A stretch of 64,000 bases of DNA from Clostridium_I sp047718555 (GCF_047718555.1 NZ_JBDNRK010000019.1:5417-69416), one strand, 5' to 3'; numbered from the stretch's first letter, positions 27,579 through 36,681 are shown. The notes: generated by a model from the sequence alone, not told the origin. Numbers and translations are program-made.

Positions 27579-28583
27579 TTATATAAATTTATTAAAGCCT
27601 TTTTCAATTCTATAGTTCTTCAATATTTCATCTGCCACCTTGCTTGTTCTTGCGGCACTTTCTAAATCTCCTGGACATTTTCCGTTTCCTATTAATTCAT
27701 TTACAATACTTTGAATAAAAGGTTGTTGAACATGCTCTGGATCTTTATACTGATATTGAGCTACACCTTCTTCTGTTGTTACGTATATAGGATTTTGACT
27801 AAAGAACTGAAAATATATTTTTCCTTTATCACCAATTATTTCAACTTTATCATAGTTTTCGAAACTTGTAAAACACCAAATTCCAGTGCCATGTATATCA
27901 TTTTGAAACTTCCAATTAGCTGTAACTATATCTTCAACTTCATACAATCCTGCTTGATTTGATGCTTTTCCTTCAATTTCTAAGAAAGGCCCAAATATAA
28001 AATCCAAAATATCAATCTCATGAACTCCCATATCCAAAAACTTGCCGCCACCAGCAATTTCAGGTATTAATCTCCAAGGCAAATTGTTTTTGTCATAATC
28101 TTCCTTAGCAGCTTTTTTATATAAAGTTACATTTACAAGCCTCACATCTCCAATAACTTTATCCTCTACAATTTTCTTGATATTTTTAAACCTTTCCATG
28201 GCTCTTCTATAATATGCAATAAATGTAAGTGTATTCGTTTTTTTACATTCTTCTATTATTTCAAGGCAATCCTTATAAGTTTCAGCCATAGGTTTTTCAA
28301 TATAAACTATTTTACCTGCCCTAGCACATTTTAAAGCATATTCTTTATGAGAACTTGGAGGTGTAGCAATATATACAGCATCTATATCAGGATCATTTAT
28401 TAATTCATCTACTTGATTATATACCTTGGGTACATTATGTCTTTTAGCATAATTTTTAGCTCTTTCTATTCTTCTACTGGTTACCCCTTGTAAAGTTGAA
28501 TTTTCACATTTATAAAAGCCAGGTCCACTTTTAACTTCTGCTACATCACCACAGCCAATCATTCCCCAACGTATAGTTTTCAT
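27579..28583 (-). CDS. Gfo/Idh/MocA-family oxidoreductase
   Basis: A 334-residue NAD(P)-dependent sugar dehydrogenase. The N-terminal Rossmann motif is WGMIGCGDVAEVKSG and the conserved Lys-Pro pair is in VYIEKPMAE; the C-terminal half has the usual DMGVHEIDILDF. It lies between uxuA and YhcH copy 2. Substrate unknown; context points to a uronate, aldonate or derivative. Confidence 0.86.
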   Translation of the reverse strand: MKTIRWGMIGCGDVAEVKSGPGFYKCENSTLQGVTSRRIERAKNYAKRHNVPKVYNQVDELINDPDIDAVYIATPPSSHKEYALKCARAGKIVYIEKPMAETYKDCLEIIEECKKTNTLTFIAYYRRAMERFKNIKKIVEDKVIGDVRLVNVTLYKKAAKEDYDKNNLPWRLIPEIAGGGKFLDMGVHEIDILDFIFGPFLEIEGKASNQAGLYEVEDIVTANWKFQNDIHGTGIWCFTSFENYDKVEIIGDKGKIYFQFFSQNPIYVTTEEGVAQYQYKDPEHVQQPFIQSIVNELIGNGKCPGDLESAARTSKVADEILKNYRIEKGFNKFI

Positions 28584-28599
28584 TAAAAGAATTCTCCTT

Positions 28600-29070
28600 T
28601 TAAAGTATTTCTGAGTTTACCTTTACAATTACTTTTCTTATATTACATGGTTCTCCAACAGAGCAAGCAGGTCTATGAACATCATTTGGAAAAAGTACAG
28701 CAAAATTTCCCGGCTTCATTATTAAATCCACTTCATTTTCAGCATTTTCATAAAACTTAATATCTTTTTCTTCTAATAAATCTTCTGATACTTTATTTTT
28801 ACCAGTATCTCTAGCAAAACCTATTTTTTCTTTACCTTCTACTGAAAATTGCACATCAATATATTTTTTGTGCACTTCAGGCCTTGCATTACTTTTTTCC
28901 TTTGTTGCAGCATCTATCACTTGAGCATATATATCTTTTCCATCAATTTCATAAACTCCTGCTTTCATATTAATGAAATCATTACTTTTTAAATAATTAA
29001 TCGTTTTCACTATAGGCTTAGGAAGAATCCTCTCCATATCATTAAGATTATTTATGTCACCAAATATCAT
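28600..29070 (-). CDS. YhcH/YjgK/YiaL family protein, copy 2
   Basis: A 156-residue paralog of 22987-23457, near-identical in layout (KSNDFINMKAGVYEIDGKD, DVHRPACSVGE). Start ATG 29070 is six bases after GGGGGTG; an upstream TTG at 29085 would cover the ribosome site. It leads the YhcH-Gfo/Idh-UxuA-SDR operon, with an operator palindrome at 29153 between its start and the divergent regulator. Confidence 0.88.
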   Translation of the reverse strand: MIFGDINNLNDMERILPKPIVKTINYLKSNDFINMKAGVYEIDGKDIYAQVIDAATKEKSNARPEVHKKYIDVQFSVEGKEKIGFARDTGKNKVSEDLLEEKDIKFYENAENEVDLIMKPGNFAVLFPNDVHRPACSVGEPCNIRKVIVKVNSEIL

Positions 29071-29152
29071 AATTTGCACCCCCAAAATTTTTATTTATAT
29101 AATTGAAAATATTTGTTGTATGTACCCCCTACATAGATATTTATAAGTTCTT

Positions 29153-29168
29153 ATGAAAGGGCTTTCAT
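29153..29168. promoter_or_regulatory. Operator-like palindrome upstream of the uxu operon
   Basis: ATGAAAGGGCTTTCAT, a perfect 7-bp dyad around GG, in the divergent intergenic region. It has the spacing of LacI-family operators. Confidence 0.65.
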
Positions 29169-29510
29169 TTTCAACAATTTCATTATATTATACTTTGTAA
29201 AAGATTTCAATAGTTATTTTAATATATTTTTTTACAATATTTAAAATCCTTTATATAAAAATATTTTTTAAAAGAATTTCACGTAAATATTCTGCATTAA
29301 ATAATCTTTCTTATCTTATTGCTATCAATAGTTCACGCTGTTTACTGTTAAATTTGACATTATATAAATTAATAAATATAATAAGCTTATCTTATTAATA
29401 AAAAATTTTAGAAATTAAATTTATTGCATTAAACGATTACTCTTGATAGCTATAATCAGCTACCTATTTTTGTTAATTACAATTATTATTTACTACTAAT
29501 GTGTAAAAAT

Positions 29511-29525
29511 TATAAGCGCTTTCAA
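29511..29525. promoter_or_regulatory. Operator-like site upstream of the LacI-family gene
   Basis: TATAAGCGCTTTCAA, reverse complement TTGAAAGCGCTTATA. It sits 59 bases before the regulator start, fitting autoregulation or CcpA control. Confidence 0.6.
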
Positions 29526-29583
29526 TAAATATAACATAAATGAACAATTTTGTTTATATATCTATTTCTACGGAGGAACAACT

Positions 29584-30573
29584 ATGAATATTTATGATAT
29601 TGCCAAAGAAGCTGGTGTTTCCATAACTACTGTATCCAGAGTCTTAAATAATAAAGAAAATATCAGTAAAAAAACTAAAGATAAAGTTGAATATATATTA
29701 AAGAAATATAATTATACCCCTAATGCCATAGCTAGAGGTTTAGTTTCAAAATCTATGAAATCTATAGGGGTATTGACTATAGATATTACAGATGTTCACC
29801 ATGCTAATACTGCTTATATAATTGAAAGAGAATTTAATAAATTAGGCTATAGTGTTATTCTTTGCAATACAAGTGGTAAAACTACAGAAAGCATAAACTA
29901 CATTAAAATGCTGTCAGAAAGAAATATTGACGGTATTATCCTAATGGGATCAGTATTTAATGATGATGATATAAAATCTGCAATATCTACCTATGCTAAA
30001 AATATTCCTATAGTATCCATAAATGCTTTCTTAAATATAGAAAATACCTATTCAATATTAGTAGATGATTCTTTTGGCATAACCCTTTGTGTGGACCATC
30101 TAGTTGAAAGAGGCCATTCAGATATTGTATATGTAAAAGATTTAGACACTTATAGTGCAAATCAAAAAAAAGATGGCTTTATAATTGGAATGAATAAACA
30201 CGGCTTAACTATAGATGATAATTCTATAATGACGGTAGAAAAGGGACTAGAAGGCGGTTATGAAGCAGTGGAAAAATTTATGAAAGTCAACAAAAAATTT
30301 TCCGCTATAATATTTGGCGAAGATATCACTGCCGTAGGTGCTATTAAAAAGCTTAGAGAATTGGGCCTTGATGTGCCTAAAGATGTTGCTGTAACAGGTT
30401 TTAACAATTCTATCTTTACTGAATGCTGCTATCCAGAATTAACATCTGTAGATAACAAAGTAGAAATCACCAGTTCACTAAGCGTTAAATTACTTAATGA
30501 TGTTATGGAAAATAAAAATGTGTCCTCAAGTATAATGATTCGCCCTGATTTAGTAATTAGAAAAAGTACTTAA
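29584..30573 (+). CDS. LacI-family transcriptional regulator
   Basis: A 329-residue repressor with the LacI helix-turn-helix at residues 1-25 (NIYDIAKEAGVSITTVSRVL), hinge helix NAIARGLVSK and a periplasmic-binding-like effector domain. It is divergent from the uronate operon and is its likely local repressor. GGAGG lies upstream of ATG 29584. A terminator follows at 30580. Confidence 0.92.
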   Translation: MNIYDIAKEAGVSITTVSRVLNNKENISKKTKDKVEYILKKYNYTPNAIARGLVSKSMKSIGVLTIDITDVHHANTAYIIEREFNKLGYSVILCNTSGKTTESINYIKMLSERNIDGIILMGSVFNDDDIKSAISTYAKNIPIVSINAFLNIENTYSILVDDSFGITLCVDHLVERGHSDIVYVKDLDTYSANQKKDGFIIGMNKHGLTIDDNSIMTVEKGLEGGYEAVEKFMKVNKKFSAIIFGEDITAVGAIKKLRELGLDVPKDVAVTGFNNSIFTECCYPELTSVDNKVEITSSLSVKLLNDVMENKNVSSSIMIRPDLVIRKST

Positions 30574-30579
30574 CAATTT

Positions 30580-30636
30580 ATAATCTAAGCCTAGGTGCTA
30601 TTTTCAAGATAATTCCCAAACTTAGATTATCTTTAT
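30580..30636 (+). terminator. Terminator of the LacI-family gene
   Basis: ATAATCTAAG (30580-30589) pairs with CTTAGATTAT (30621-30630), followed by CTTTATATT. Confidence 0.6.
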
Positions 30637-30723
30637 ATTATATTAAGCCACTATAATGCCATCTTTTCCAAAGATATATGAATATGCCTAAATGCATACC
30701 CAATTTAATTCTTATTCTATCTT

Positions 30724-31038
30724 TTAAGCTTCCCCATCTTCAATCCAACTTAAAGCTATCTTGCCTGCTTTTTTATAGTCCTTAAGTTCATAATTGTGAA
30801 CTTGAAAATCTATATCTATATTGTATTCATTATCTTTTAAATATTTTAATATCTGTATACAATCTTGGATTAAATATAACGTCTGTGAAGATAATACTTG
30901 CTCATTTAATGTAAATTCTTCTTTTGACAATTTGTCAAGATTATTACAATGTTTACGCACGTTCCTTATTAGATCATCCATATTTGCCTCTTTATAATCT
31001 ACTTTAGAGTTTTTTATCAGTATTGGCATTTCCATCAT
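30724..31038 (-). CDS. Hypothetical protein, 104 residues
   Basis: Not recognised. A helical, acidic protein with a central NEQVLSSQTLYLIQDCIQILKYL segment and ending LSWIEDGEA. No membrane segment or signal. AAGGAG lies eight bases before ATG 31038, so translation is credible. It stands alone; a structured repeat begins 44 bases upstream of its start. Confidence 0.7.
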   Translation of the reverse strand: MMEMPILIKNSKVDYKEANMDDLIRNVRKHCNNLDKLSKEEFTLNEQVLSSQTLYLIQDCIQILKYLKDNEYNIDIDFQVHNYELKDYKKAGKIALSWIEDGEA

Positions 31039-31082
31039 TCAATCTCTCCTTGTAATTAATGTTATTTAATGGACAGTTTTAT

Positions 31083-31259
31083 TTATCCGATGACTAGCCG
31101 CTGTAACACTCCACCGCACACAGCGAAAGCGATTCACACAAAATCTAAGATTTTGGTTCTCTGCTTTTCTAAAGGTGGAGATAACACCGGCACGTCCCTG
31201 GATAATTCATCTAAACTCAGTGGGAATACAAACTCCCACTGAGTAAGATTCATTGATAA
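31083..31259 (+). repeat. Structured repeat element, type A, with one 51-nt module
   Basis: Reads TTATCCGATGACTAGCC, stem CTCCACC (31109-31115), a 51-nt module (31116-31166), closing stem GGTGGAG, AACACCGGCACG, then a long hairpin CTCAGTGGGA/TCCCACTGAG and the end GATTCATTGATAA. It has no ORF. It resembles the right-end guide-RNA-like regions of IS200/IS605-type elements in arrangement, but no transposase or tnpB gene is nearby, so identity is open. Confidence 0.75.
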
Positions 31260-31517
31260 CTAGTTATGTGAAAAGAAAATTGACGCTGTTCTATACTAGC
31301 TTTTACAACAGCTAATCCCAAAAATAAATTGTCCACTTATTTTACATTATTTACAAGTTAGTCCTATATTTATACCTATCACCTTAAAATTTATTAAAGA
31401 AAATTATTTTACTCCTTTATATAATTTAAACTTCAGATTTTATTTGGAAATTATTATGTTTATCGAAGTGAAATTTAACTTAAAATATCATTAATGTAGA
31501 TTTAAGAATAATAGACT

Positions 31518-31670
31518 AAAAAAAGAGCACTGACATTTCTATCAGTGCTCAGGCGTGGAAAATAAATAACCAGTCAGTATGCTAGTTTATTTATTTTCAG
31601 GTACCTAAATCAATACTACATACTAAGTTTGTAAGGGATAATTTTCATATTTTTATAATATCAAATCAAT
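31518..31670 (-). ncRNA. Possible small RNA unit S1, interrupted by a repeat
   Basis: Minus strand: a TATTATAAAA -10-like box (about 31660), then GAAAATTATCCCTTACAAACTTA, and a terminator GAGCACTGA/TCAGTGCTC (31525-31550) followed by seven T. The short repeat at 31555-31608 lies between the C-rich part and the terminator. No start codon with a ribosome site. Similar to units at 36535, 36905 and 39378. Confidence 0.35.
31555..31608. repeat. Short copy of the MITE-like repeat
   Basis: GAAAATAAATAACCAGTCAGTATGCTAG followed by TTTATTTATTTTCAGGTACCT. Keeps the left terminus core and the right terminus; the middle is deleted. Confidence 0.7.
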
Positions 31671-31795
31671 ATTAAATTTTCTTTTCCATTTTGTTATCAT
31701 TTCTTAACTTAAATTTTAATATTTTATTAATATAACTACAAATCTATTCATTAAGTTCCTATTGATAATAGATGTCACTGCGTAAAAATTTGTTT

Positions 31796-31920
31796 TTATC
31801 CGATGACTAGCCACTGTAACACTCCCCTTCTAAAGGTGGAGATAACACTGGCACGTCCCTGGATAATTCATCTAAACTCAGTGGGAATACAAACTCCCAC
31901 TGAGTAAGATTCATTGATAA
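31796..31920 (+). repeat. Structured repeat element, type A, without the module
   Basis: Near-identical to 31083-31259 (TTATCCGATGACTAGCC...GATTCATTGATAA) except that the 51-nt module is absent and the apical loop is just CCTTCTAAA. It ends 18 bases past the clpA stop and may also act as that gene's terminator. The 31260-31795 stretch between the two copies holds only the S1 unit and a short repeat. Confidence 0.75.
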
Positions 31921-31938
31921 ATGTAGCTCGATACCAGC

Positions 31939-34218
31939 TTAATGCTCTTTAGAAAAATCACTGTTAATTATTATTTCTCCATCTTTAACATCAATTATTG
32001 TAGTCCCTCCTTTAGCCAAATCACCAAAGAGAACTGCATCTACAAAATATGGTTTAATTTCATGCTGCACTACTCTGAGAATTTCTCTAGCACCATACAC
32101 TGAAGAATATCCCTTTTCCGCAACCCACTGGTAACAATTTTCTGTAACCTGTAAGCTTATATTTTTTTCTAAAAGTTTTTCTTGGAATTCTTTTAAGGCT
32201 TTCTTTGCAATAAGCAGTGCCATATCCTTATCTATATTATTGAATACAACAATATCGTCAAGTCTATTTCTAAACTCTGGAGAGAATACTCTTTCAACTT
32301 CCTTTTTAATTTCCTCTCCCTGAAGCTTTCTCTCACCAAATCCAATTATAGATTTTCCAACTTTTGATGCTCCTGCATTGGAGGTCATTATTAAAATAAC
32401 ATTTCTGAAATCTGCTTTCTTGCCTGTATTATCTGTAAGTGTTGCATAATCCATTAGCTGAAGAAGTACATTTAAAATATCCGGATGAACTTTTTCTATC
32501 TCATCCAGCAGCAGTACACAATGTGGAGTTTTCCTAACTGTATCTGTTAAAAGGCCACCTTCTTCATAACCCACATATCCCGGTGGTGCTCCTATAAGTT
32601 TAGCTACTGAATGCTTTTCCTGATATTCACTCATATCAAATCTTATAAGTGGAATATCTAATATTTCAGCTAATTTCTTTGAAATTTCTGTTTTTCCAAC
32701 TCCAGTGGGCCCTACGAAGAGAAGATTCGCAACAGTTTTATTATCTTCATTGAAACCTGCTCTTGAACGTTTTATGGCTCTTACAACTGTTTCTACAGCC
32801 TTATCCTGAGAATATATTTCTTTCTTTAAATTTGCTTCAAGCTTCTTCAATTTATCAATTTCACTGGTTGAAACATTTTGTTCTGGAATCTTTGCCATTG
32901 AGGCAACAATTTTTTGAATATCTTCTTCATCAATTGTACTGATATTATCTTCATCAGCCTTATGTATTTTAACATAGGCTCCTGTTTCATCAATTACATC
33001 AATAGCTTTATCTGGAAGAAATCTATCGTTAATATATTTTGCAGATAATTCTGCTGCTGCTCTTAACGCTTTATCTGTATATTTAACTTCATGAAAATTT
33101 TCATAGTTTTCTTTAAGCCCAAGTAAAATATTATAGGTTTCCTCCACTGAAGGTTCTAACACCTCTATCTTTTGAAAACGCCTGGACAATGCTCTGTCTT
33201 TTTCAAAAACCTTCTTATACTCATCATAAGTGGTTGCCCCTATAAATTTAATTTTTCCATCTAATAAAAAAGGCTTTAATATATTTGAAGCATCCATGGA
33301 TCCACCAGAAACAGACCCAGCGCCTATTACAGTATGTATTTCATCAATATAGACAATGGTATTCCCCTGCTTTTTAAGCTTATTTAAAACCTTTTTTATT
33401 CTCTCTTCAAAATCTCCTCTATACCTTGTTCCTGCCAGTAAACTTCCCATATCAAGATAATATATGCTGCTTCCTCTCAGTGCCTTTGGCACTTTATTTT
33501 CAGCAATTAAATTTGCTAATCCTTCTGTTATGGCTGTTTTACCCACACCAGGCTCACCAACATGTACAGGATTATTTTTAAACCTTCTGCATAAAATCTG
33601 GATACTTTTTTCTAAAATATCTTCTCTTCCTATAAGAGGATCAATGTTACCCATTCTGGCTTTTTCAGTTAAGTCAATAGTAAACTTACTTATAAAATTC
33701 TCTTTTTTATCTGCTCCGTCCACTTCACCATTTTCATCGTATCCATCTTTTTTCTCGCCTTCACTGATAAGTTCATAATCCTCCTCATCTTCTACCTTAG
33801 AAATACCATGTGTAATATAATTTAAAATATCTAATCTTTTTATCCCTTGTTTCTTTAAAAAATAGCTTCCAAAACCTTCTTCTTCATCATATATAGCTAC
33901 AATAACATGTTCAAGTTTTATATTGTCTTTTCCTGAAGATAATATATGCTGGGCTGCTGTATTCAGTACATTTTGCATTCCCTCTGTTTGTATAGGTTGA
34001 CTATTTTCTACCACTGGTATATTGTCATTAAAGTACGTATTTAAATCATCTTTAAGTAATTCTATATCTCCACCACAGCTTTTTATTAATTTTTTTCCCT
34101 CATCAAAAAATAACGAAGCATAAAGAATATGTTCTGGAGTTAAATATTCATGTTTTTTATCTCTAGCTTCATTATAAGCAGCCGTAATAATTTCATTTAA
34201 CAAATCATCTATTCTCAT
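31939..34218 (-). CDS. clpA: ATP-dependent Clp protease ATP-binding subunit ClpA
   Basis: AAA+ unfoldase feeding ClpP. The 759-residue product has the N-terminal Clp double repeat, D1 with Walker A GEPGVGKTAITEG and Walker B VYIDEIHTVIG, and D2 with GPTGVGKTEISKK. The loop SIIGFGERK near residue 630 supplies the IGF tripeptide that docks on ClpP. ClpS lies three bases upstream, confirming the ClpA rather than ClpC type. ClpP is not in the window. Confidence 0.95.
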   Translation of the reverse strand: MRIDDLLNEIITAAYNEARDKKHEYLTPEHILYASLFFDEGKKLIKSCGGDIELLKDDLNTYFNDNIPVVENSQPIQTEGMQNVLNTAAQHILSSGKDNIKLEHVIVAIYDEEEGFGSYFLKKQGIKRLDILNYITHGISKVEDEEDYELISEGEKKDGYDENGEVDGADKKENFISKFTIDLTEKARMGNIDPLIGREDILEKSIQILCRRFKNNPVHVGEPGVGKTAITEGLANLIAENKVPKALRGSSIYYLDMGSLLAGTRYRGDFEERIKKVLNKLKKQGNTIVYIDEIHTVIGAGSVSGGSMDASNILKPFLLDGKIKFIGATTYDEYKKVFEKDRALSRRFQKIEVLEPSVEETYNILLGLKENYENFHEVKYTDKALRAAAELSAKYINDRFLPDKAIDVIDETGAYVKIHKADEDNISTIDEEDIQKIVASMAKIPEQNVSTSEIDKLKKLEANLKKEIYSQDKAVETVVRAIKRSRAGFNEDNKTVANLLFVGPTGVGKTEISKKLAEILDIPLIRFDMSEYQEKHSVAKLIGAPPGYVGYEEGGLLTDTVRKTPHCVLLLDEIEKVHPDILNVLLQLMDYATLTDNTGKKADFRNVILIMTSNAGASKVGKSIIGFGERKLQGEEIKKEVERVFSPEFRNRLDDIVVFNNIDKDMALLIAKKALKEFQEKLLEKNISLQVTENCYQWVAEKGYSSVYGAREILRVVQHEIKPYFVDAVLFGDLAKGGTTIIDVKDGEIIINSDFSKEH

Positions 34219-34221
34219 ACA

Positions 34222-34521
34222 CTATTCCTCTTCCATACTTAATTTAAAGGGGAAACCACTTTTTTCAGCCATATCCATTGCCTGATTAAGCTTAGTTTTT
34301 GCTATATCATAAGTATATATGCCAGCAACCCCAATACCTTTTTTATGCACATCATACATGATCTTTGTAGCCTCAATAACCCCTTTTTTAAACACCTCAG
34401 TAAGTACCCTAATTACGAATTCCATAGTTGTATAATCATCATTGTGCATAATGACCTTATACAACTTAGGTTTCTTTATCTTTGTTTTATTTTCCTCTCT
34501 AACAATGGTTTTTTCTGACAA
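34222..34521 (-). CDS. clpS: ClpS adaptor of the N-end rule pathway
   Basis: The 99-residue product delivers N-degron substrates to ClpA. The signature VIMHNDDYTTMEFVIRVL contains the N-degron pocket residues (Asn-Asp and the Met gate), followed by VHKKGIGVAGIYTYDIA. Separated from clpA by three bases, so the two are co-translated. Confidence 0.95.
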   Translation of the reverse strand: MSEKTIVREENKTKIKKPKLYKVIMHNDDYTTMEFVIRVLTEVFKKGVIEATKIMYDVHKKGIGVAGIYTYDIAKTKLNQAMDMAEKSGFPFKLSMEEE

Positions 34522-34593
34522 AGTATCAACTCCTAAACCTTTAATACTTCAAGAACATACTTCTATTATATTATATATAGTGTAATTATTATA

Positions 34594-35502
34594 TCACTTC
34601 TTTACCAGTGTTTCCAAAATAAAAACATAACTTTTTGTAATATCATAATTCCAAAACCAGCAATCAATTCCATCAAATTTTAATTTTTTATTTATTATAC
34701 GATTCCACATATCCTCCGCTGCCTGTGCAGCTCCTGATACCGGACATTGCATTGCTATTTTGATTACCCCTTCAATATCATTTCTTAATAGTGCATCTTC
34801 AATTTCTCCGTAGAATTTTTCAGTACCGTTTTTTAACGACAATTCCATCAAATCAAATCCTATAAATAACAAATCAGTAGAGTGATTAATTATAGATTGG
34901 TTAAAATTTTTTTCAGCTTCTTTTTTGCATATTTTAAATATATTGATTAAATCTTCAATATCATTTTTATCATAAAAATTTTGTGCGTATATTAATATTA
35001 TGTTTATAGCTACTAATATTTGACTATGAACACCTAAGCAGAGAGTAATATTAAATTTACCTAAATCTAAATTTATATTATTATTTTTTATGATGCTATC
35101 TTTCAAATTTTCCAAATATGTTCTCAGTTCCTCTAAACTGTGCCTTTTTTCAACGAGTTCAAAAAATTCCCTGTATATTTTATCTGTATTACCCATAAAA
35201 TCAACTTTTTTAATTTCAATATTTTTTCTGTTACTGACATTGTGAAGCTTCAAAGCATCTTTCATGCAATCCTCATTTATATCCAAAAGTATGACTTTAT
35301 TAAACTTATCACTTAAATAAGTTAAGTCAATGTCATAACACTTCCCTGCTCCCCATATTGCAACACTTTTATTATTATCTAAATTTAACTCTGTTACTCT
35401 TTTATCAATGGTATCCCTTATGATTTTCCTGTGCTCATACCATTTTTCAAATTTAGAGTCATCTTTGTCATATATATTTTTTATTAAATCATCAAATTCC
35501 AA
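34594..35502 (-). CDS. Hypothetical protein with a Rossmann-like (SAM-binding?) N-terminal half
   Basis: A 302-residue protein. Residues ~45-80 read SVAIWGAGKCYDIDLTYLSD then KVILLDIN, the glycine loop and acidic strand end of a class I methyltransferase-like fold. The C-terminal half is helical and ends in an aromatic-rich segment (DGIDCWFWNYDITKSYVFIL). Not assigned to a named family. It lies 72 bases upstream of clpS on the same strand; function unknown. Confidence 0.65.
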   Translation of the reverse strand: MEFDDLIKNIYDKDDSKFEKWYEHRKIIRDTIDKRVTELNLDNNKSVAIWGAGKCYDIDLTYLSDKFNKVILLDINEDCMKDALKLHNVSNRKNIEIKKVDFMGNTDKIYREFFELVEKRHSLEELRTYLENLKDSIIKNNNINLDLGKFNITLCLGVHSQILVAINIILIYAQNFYDKNDIEDLINIFKICKKEAEKNFNQSIINHSTDLLFIGFDLMELSLKNGTEKFYGEIEDALLRNDIEGVIKIAMQCPVSGAAQAAEDMWNRIINKKLKFDGIDCWFWNYDITKSYVFILETLVKK

Positions 35503-35703
35503 AATATTACCTTCCTTCTTTCTTAATATTTCTACAGGAAAAGCTAATATCCTTCATTTCTTAAATTATTACTGCTTTTTGATAATTTACAAACTATTTT
35601 TATTTTATGTATTTCAGATTTATTCATAACTTTTACATGATTTTACAAAGGTTTTTTATACTATTTTGTAGAATTATTTTAATAAAGTCAAGGAGGTGAT
35701 ATT

Positions 35704-35883
35704 GTGGATAAAGCTGCGATAGCTAAACTAATTCATGAAACTACTAATGAAGTTCTCTTAGAAAATTCATATGTTTTAGAAGGGCAATTAGATAAAGCTG
35801 TTGAAATAGCTATTCAATTGAGTTGTGAAACTAATCTTAGACTTCTTCAAAAATTAGGTATTCTAGAAGATTTTAATATTTAG
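35704..35883 (+). CDS. Hypothetical 59-residue protein
   Basis: Short ORF starting GTG 35704 with AAGGAGGTGAT seven bases upstream, a near-perfect match to the 16S rRNA tail. The product is helical (MDKAAIAKLIHETTNEVLLE, then EGQLDKAVEIAIQLS and LRLLQKLGILEDFNI). The LEGQLDKAV stretch faintly recalls the SxxLD motif of Spo0E phosphatases, but the context around it does not fit well. A terminator follows at 35951. Confidence 0.7.
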   Translation: MDKAAIAKLIHETTNEVLLENSYVLEGQLDKAVEIAIQLSCETNLRLLQKLGILEDFNI

Positions 35884-35950
35884 ATAATAATTTAAAGAAA
35901 AAATTCATTACTTAATATTATTGTAATAAGTATAGATAATATAATAAATA

Positions 35951-35991
35951 TCCTCTACATTATAAATATGTCTAATTGATAATGTAGAGGA
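35951..35991. terminator. Bidirectional terminator
   Basis: TCCTCTACATTAT (35951-35963) pairs with ATAATGTAGAGGA (35979-35991), followed by CTTTTCTTA. It separates the convergent 59-residue gene and the DUF1523-like gene. Confidence 0.8.
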
Positions 35992-36011
35992 CTTTTCTTA
36001 TAAGCAATAGC

Positions 36012-36401
36012 TTATCTTATTCCTTTAACTTTTACAATATTTTCATAAGCTGATGTTAATGGTATCCTAAAACCATAAGCTTTAACCTCATAGCTTCTAT
36101 TAATTCTCAATGCGCCATATATATCTTCGGAATTAAATTTAAATTCCAGTAAACTATCAGTATCCTCAAATACCCTTGCATCTCCATTTTCCGTTTGCGT
36201 GTAAATTAAATACACATTTTTATTATCTTTTCTTTTTACCTGCTTACTGGAAATAGTTACTATATAGGTATTTCTAAAAAAATGTGGAAAAAACATAATT
36301 ATACTTGCCATTATAATAACCCCCAGCATTAATGCTATTATCTTAAATTTATTAATCCTAAATCTGTTGAAGCTAAATTGATAAAATTTATTTCTCCTCA
36401 T
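36012..36401 (-). CDS. DUF1523-like membrane-anchored protein
   Basis: A 129-residue protein with one N-terminal membrane helix (IIALMLGVIIMASIIMFF) and an extracytoplasmic domain. Segments TYIVTISSKQVKR, FEDTDSLLEFKFNSEDIYG and YGFRIPLTSAYENI match my memory of DUF1523. Function unknown; monocistronic. Confidence 0.72.
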   Translation of the reverse strand: MRRNKFYQFSFNRFRINKFKIIALMLGVIIMASIIMFFPHFFRNTYIVTISSKQVKRKDNKNVYLIYTQTENGDARVFEDTDSLLEFKFNSEDIYGALRINRSYEVKAYGFRIPLTSAYENIVKVKGIR

Positions 36402-36534
36402 AAAATCCCCTCAAATTTAATAAATATATTCTCTTTTATTTTTACTATTCTTTTCTATAAATTATTATATATAAAGTGATATATTTCTATAAATCAATAA
36501 ATATATCACTTTATATAACCCTAATTTCAGATAT

Positions 36535-36615
36535 AAAAAAACACCAGTGAGAGTACTGGTGCCAACAGGAATAAGTTTATTGTTTAAGAAAGGGAGTTCA
36601 TTTCCACAAATTTAT
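36535..36615 (-). ncRNA. Possible small RNA unit S2
   Basis: Minus strand: GATATTATAAAT (-10-like), then GGAAATGAACTCCCTTTCTT, and a terminator CACCAGTA/TACTGGTG-type hairpin (36542-36561) followed by seven T. No ribosome site or sizeable ORF. Confidence 0.4.
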
Positions 36616-36681
36616 AATATCATCTTATTGTTAAGACTTATTTTAATTGCTGTAAAATATTATTAACTTATCTCAAAAAAC

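Noticed and set aside
31083..31259. CRISPR array or tracr-like locus suggested by tandem 51-nt modules
   Set aside because: Modules are directly adjacent without variable spacers, and no cas genes are present. The units lie inside a stem-loop instead.
35704..35883. Confident Spo0E call
   Set aside because: The SxxLD-like segment lacks the expected flanking helix signature.
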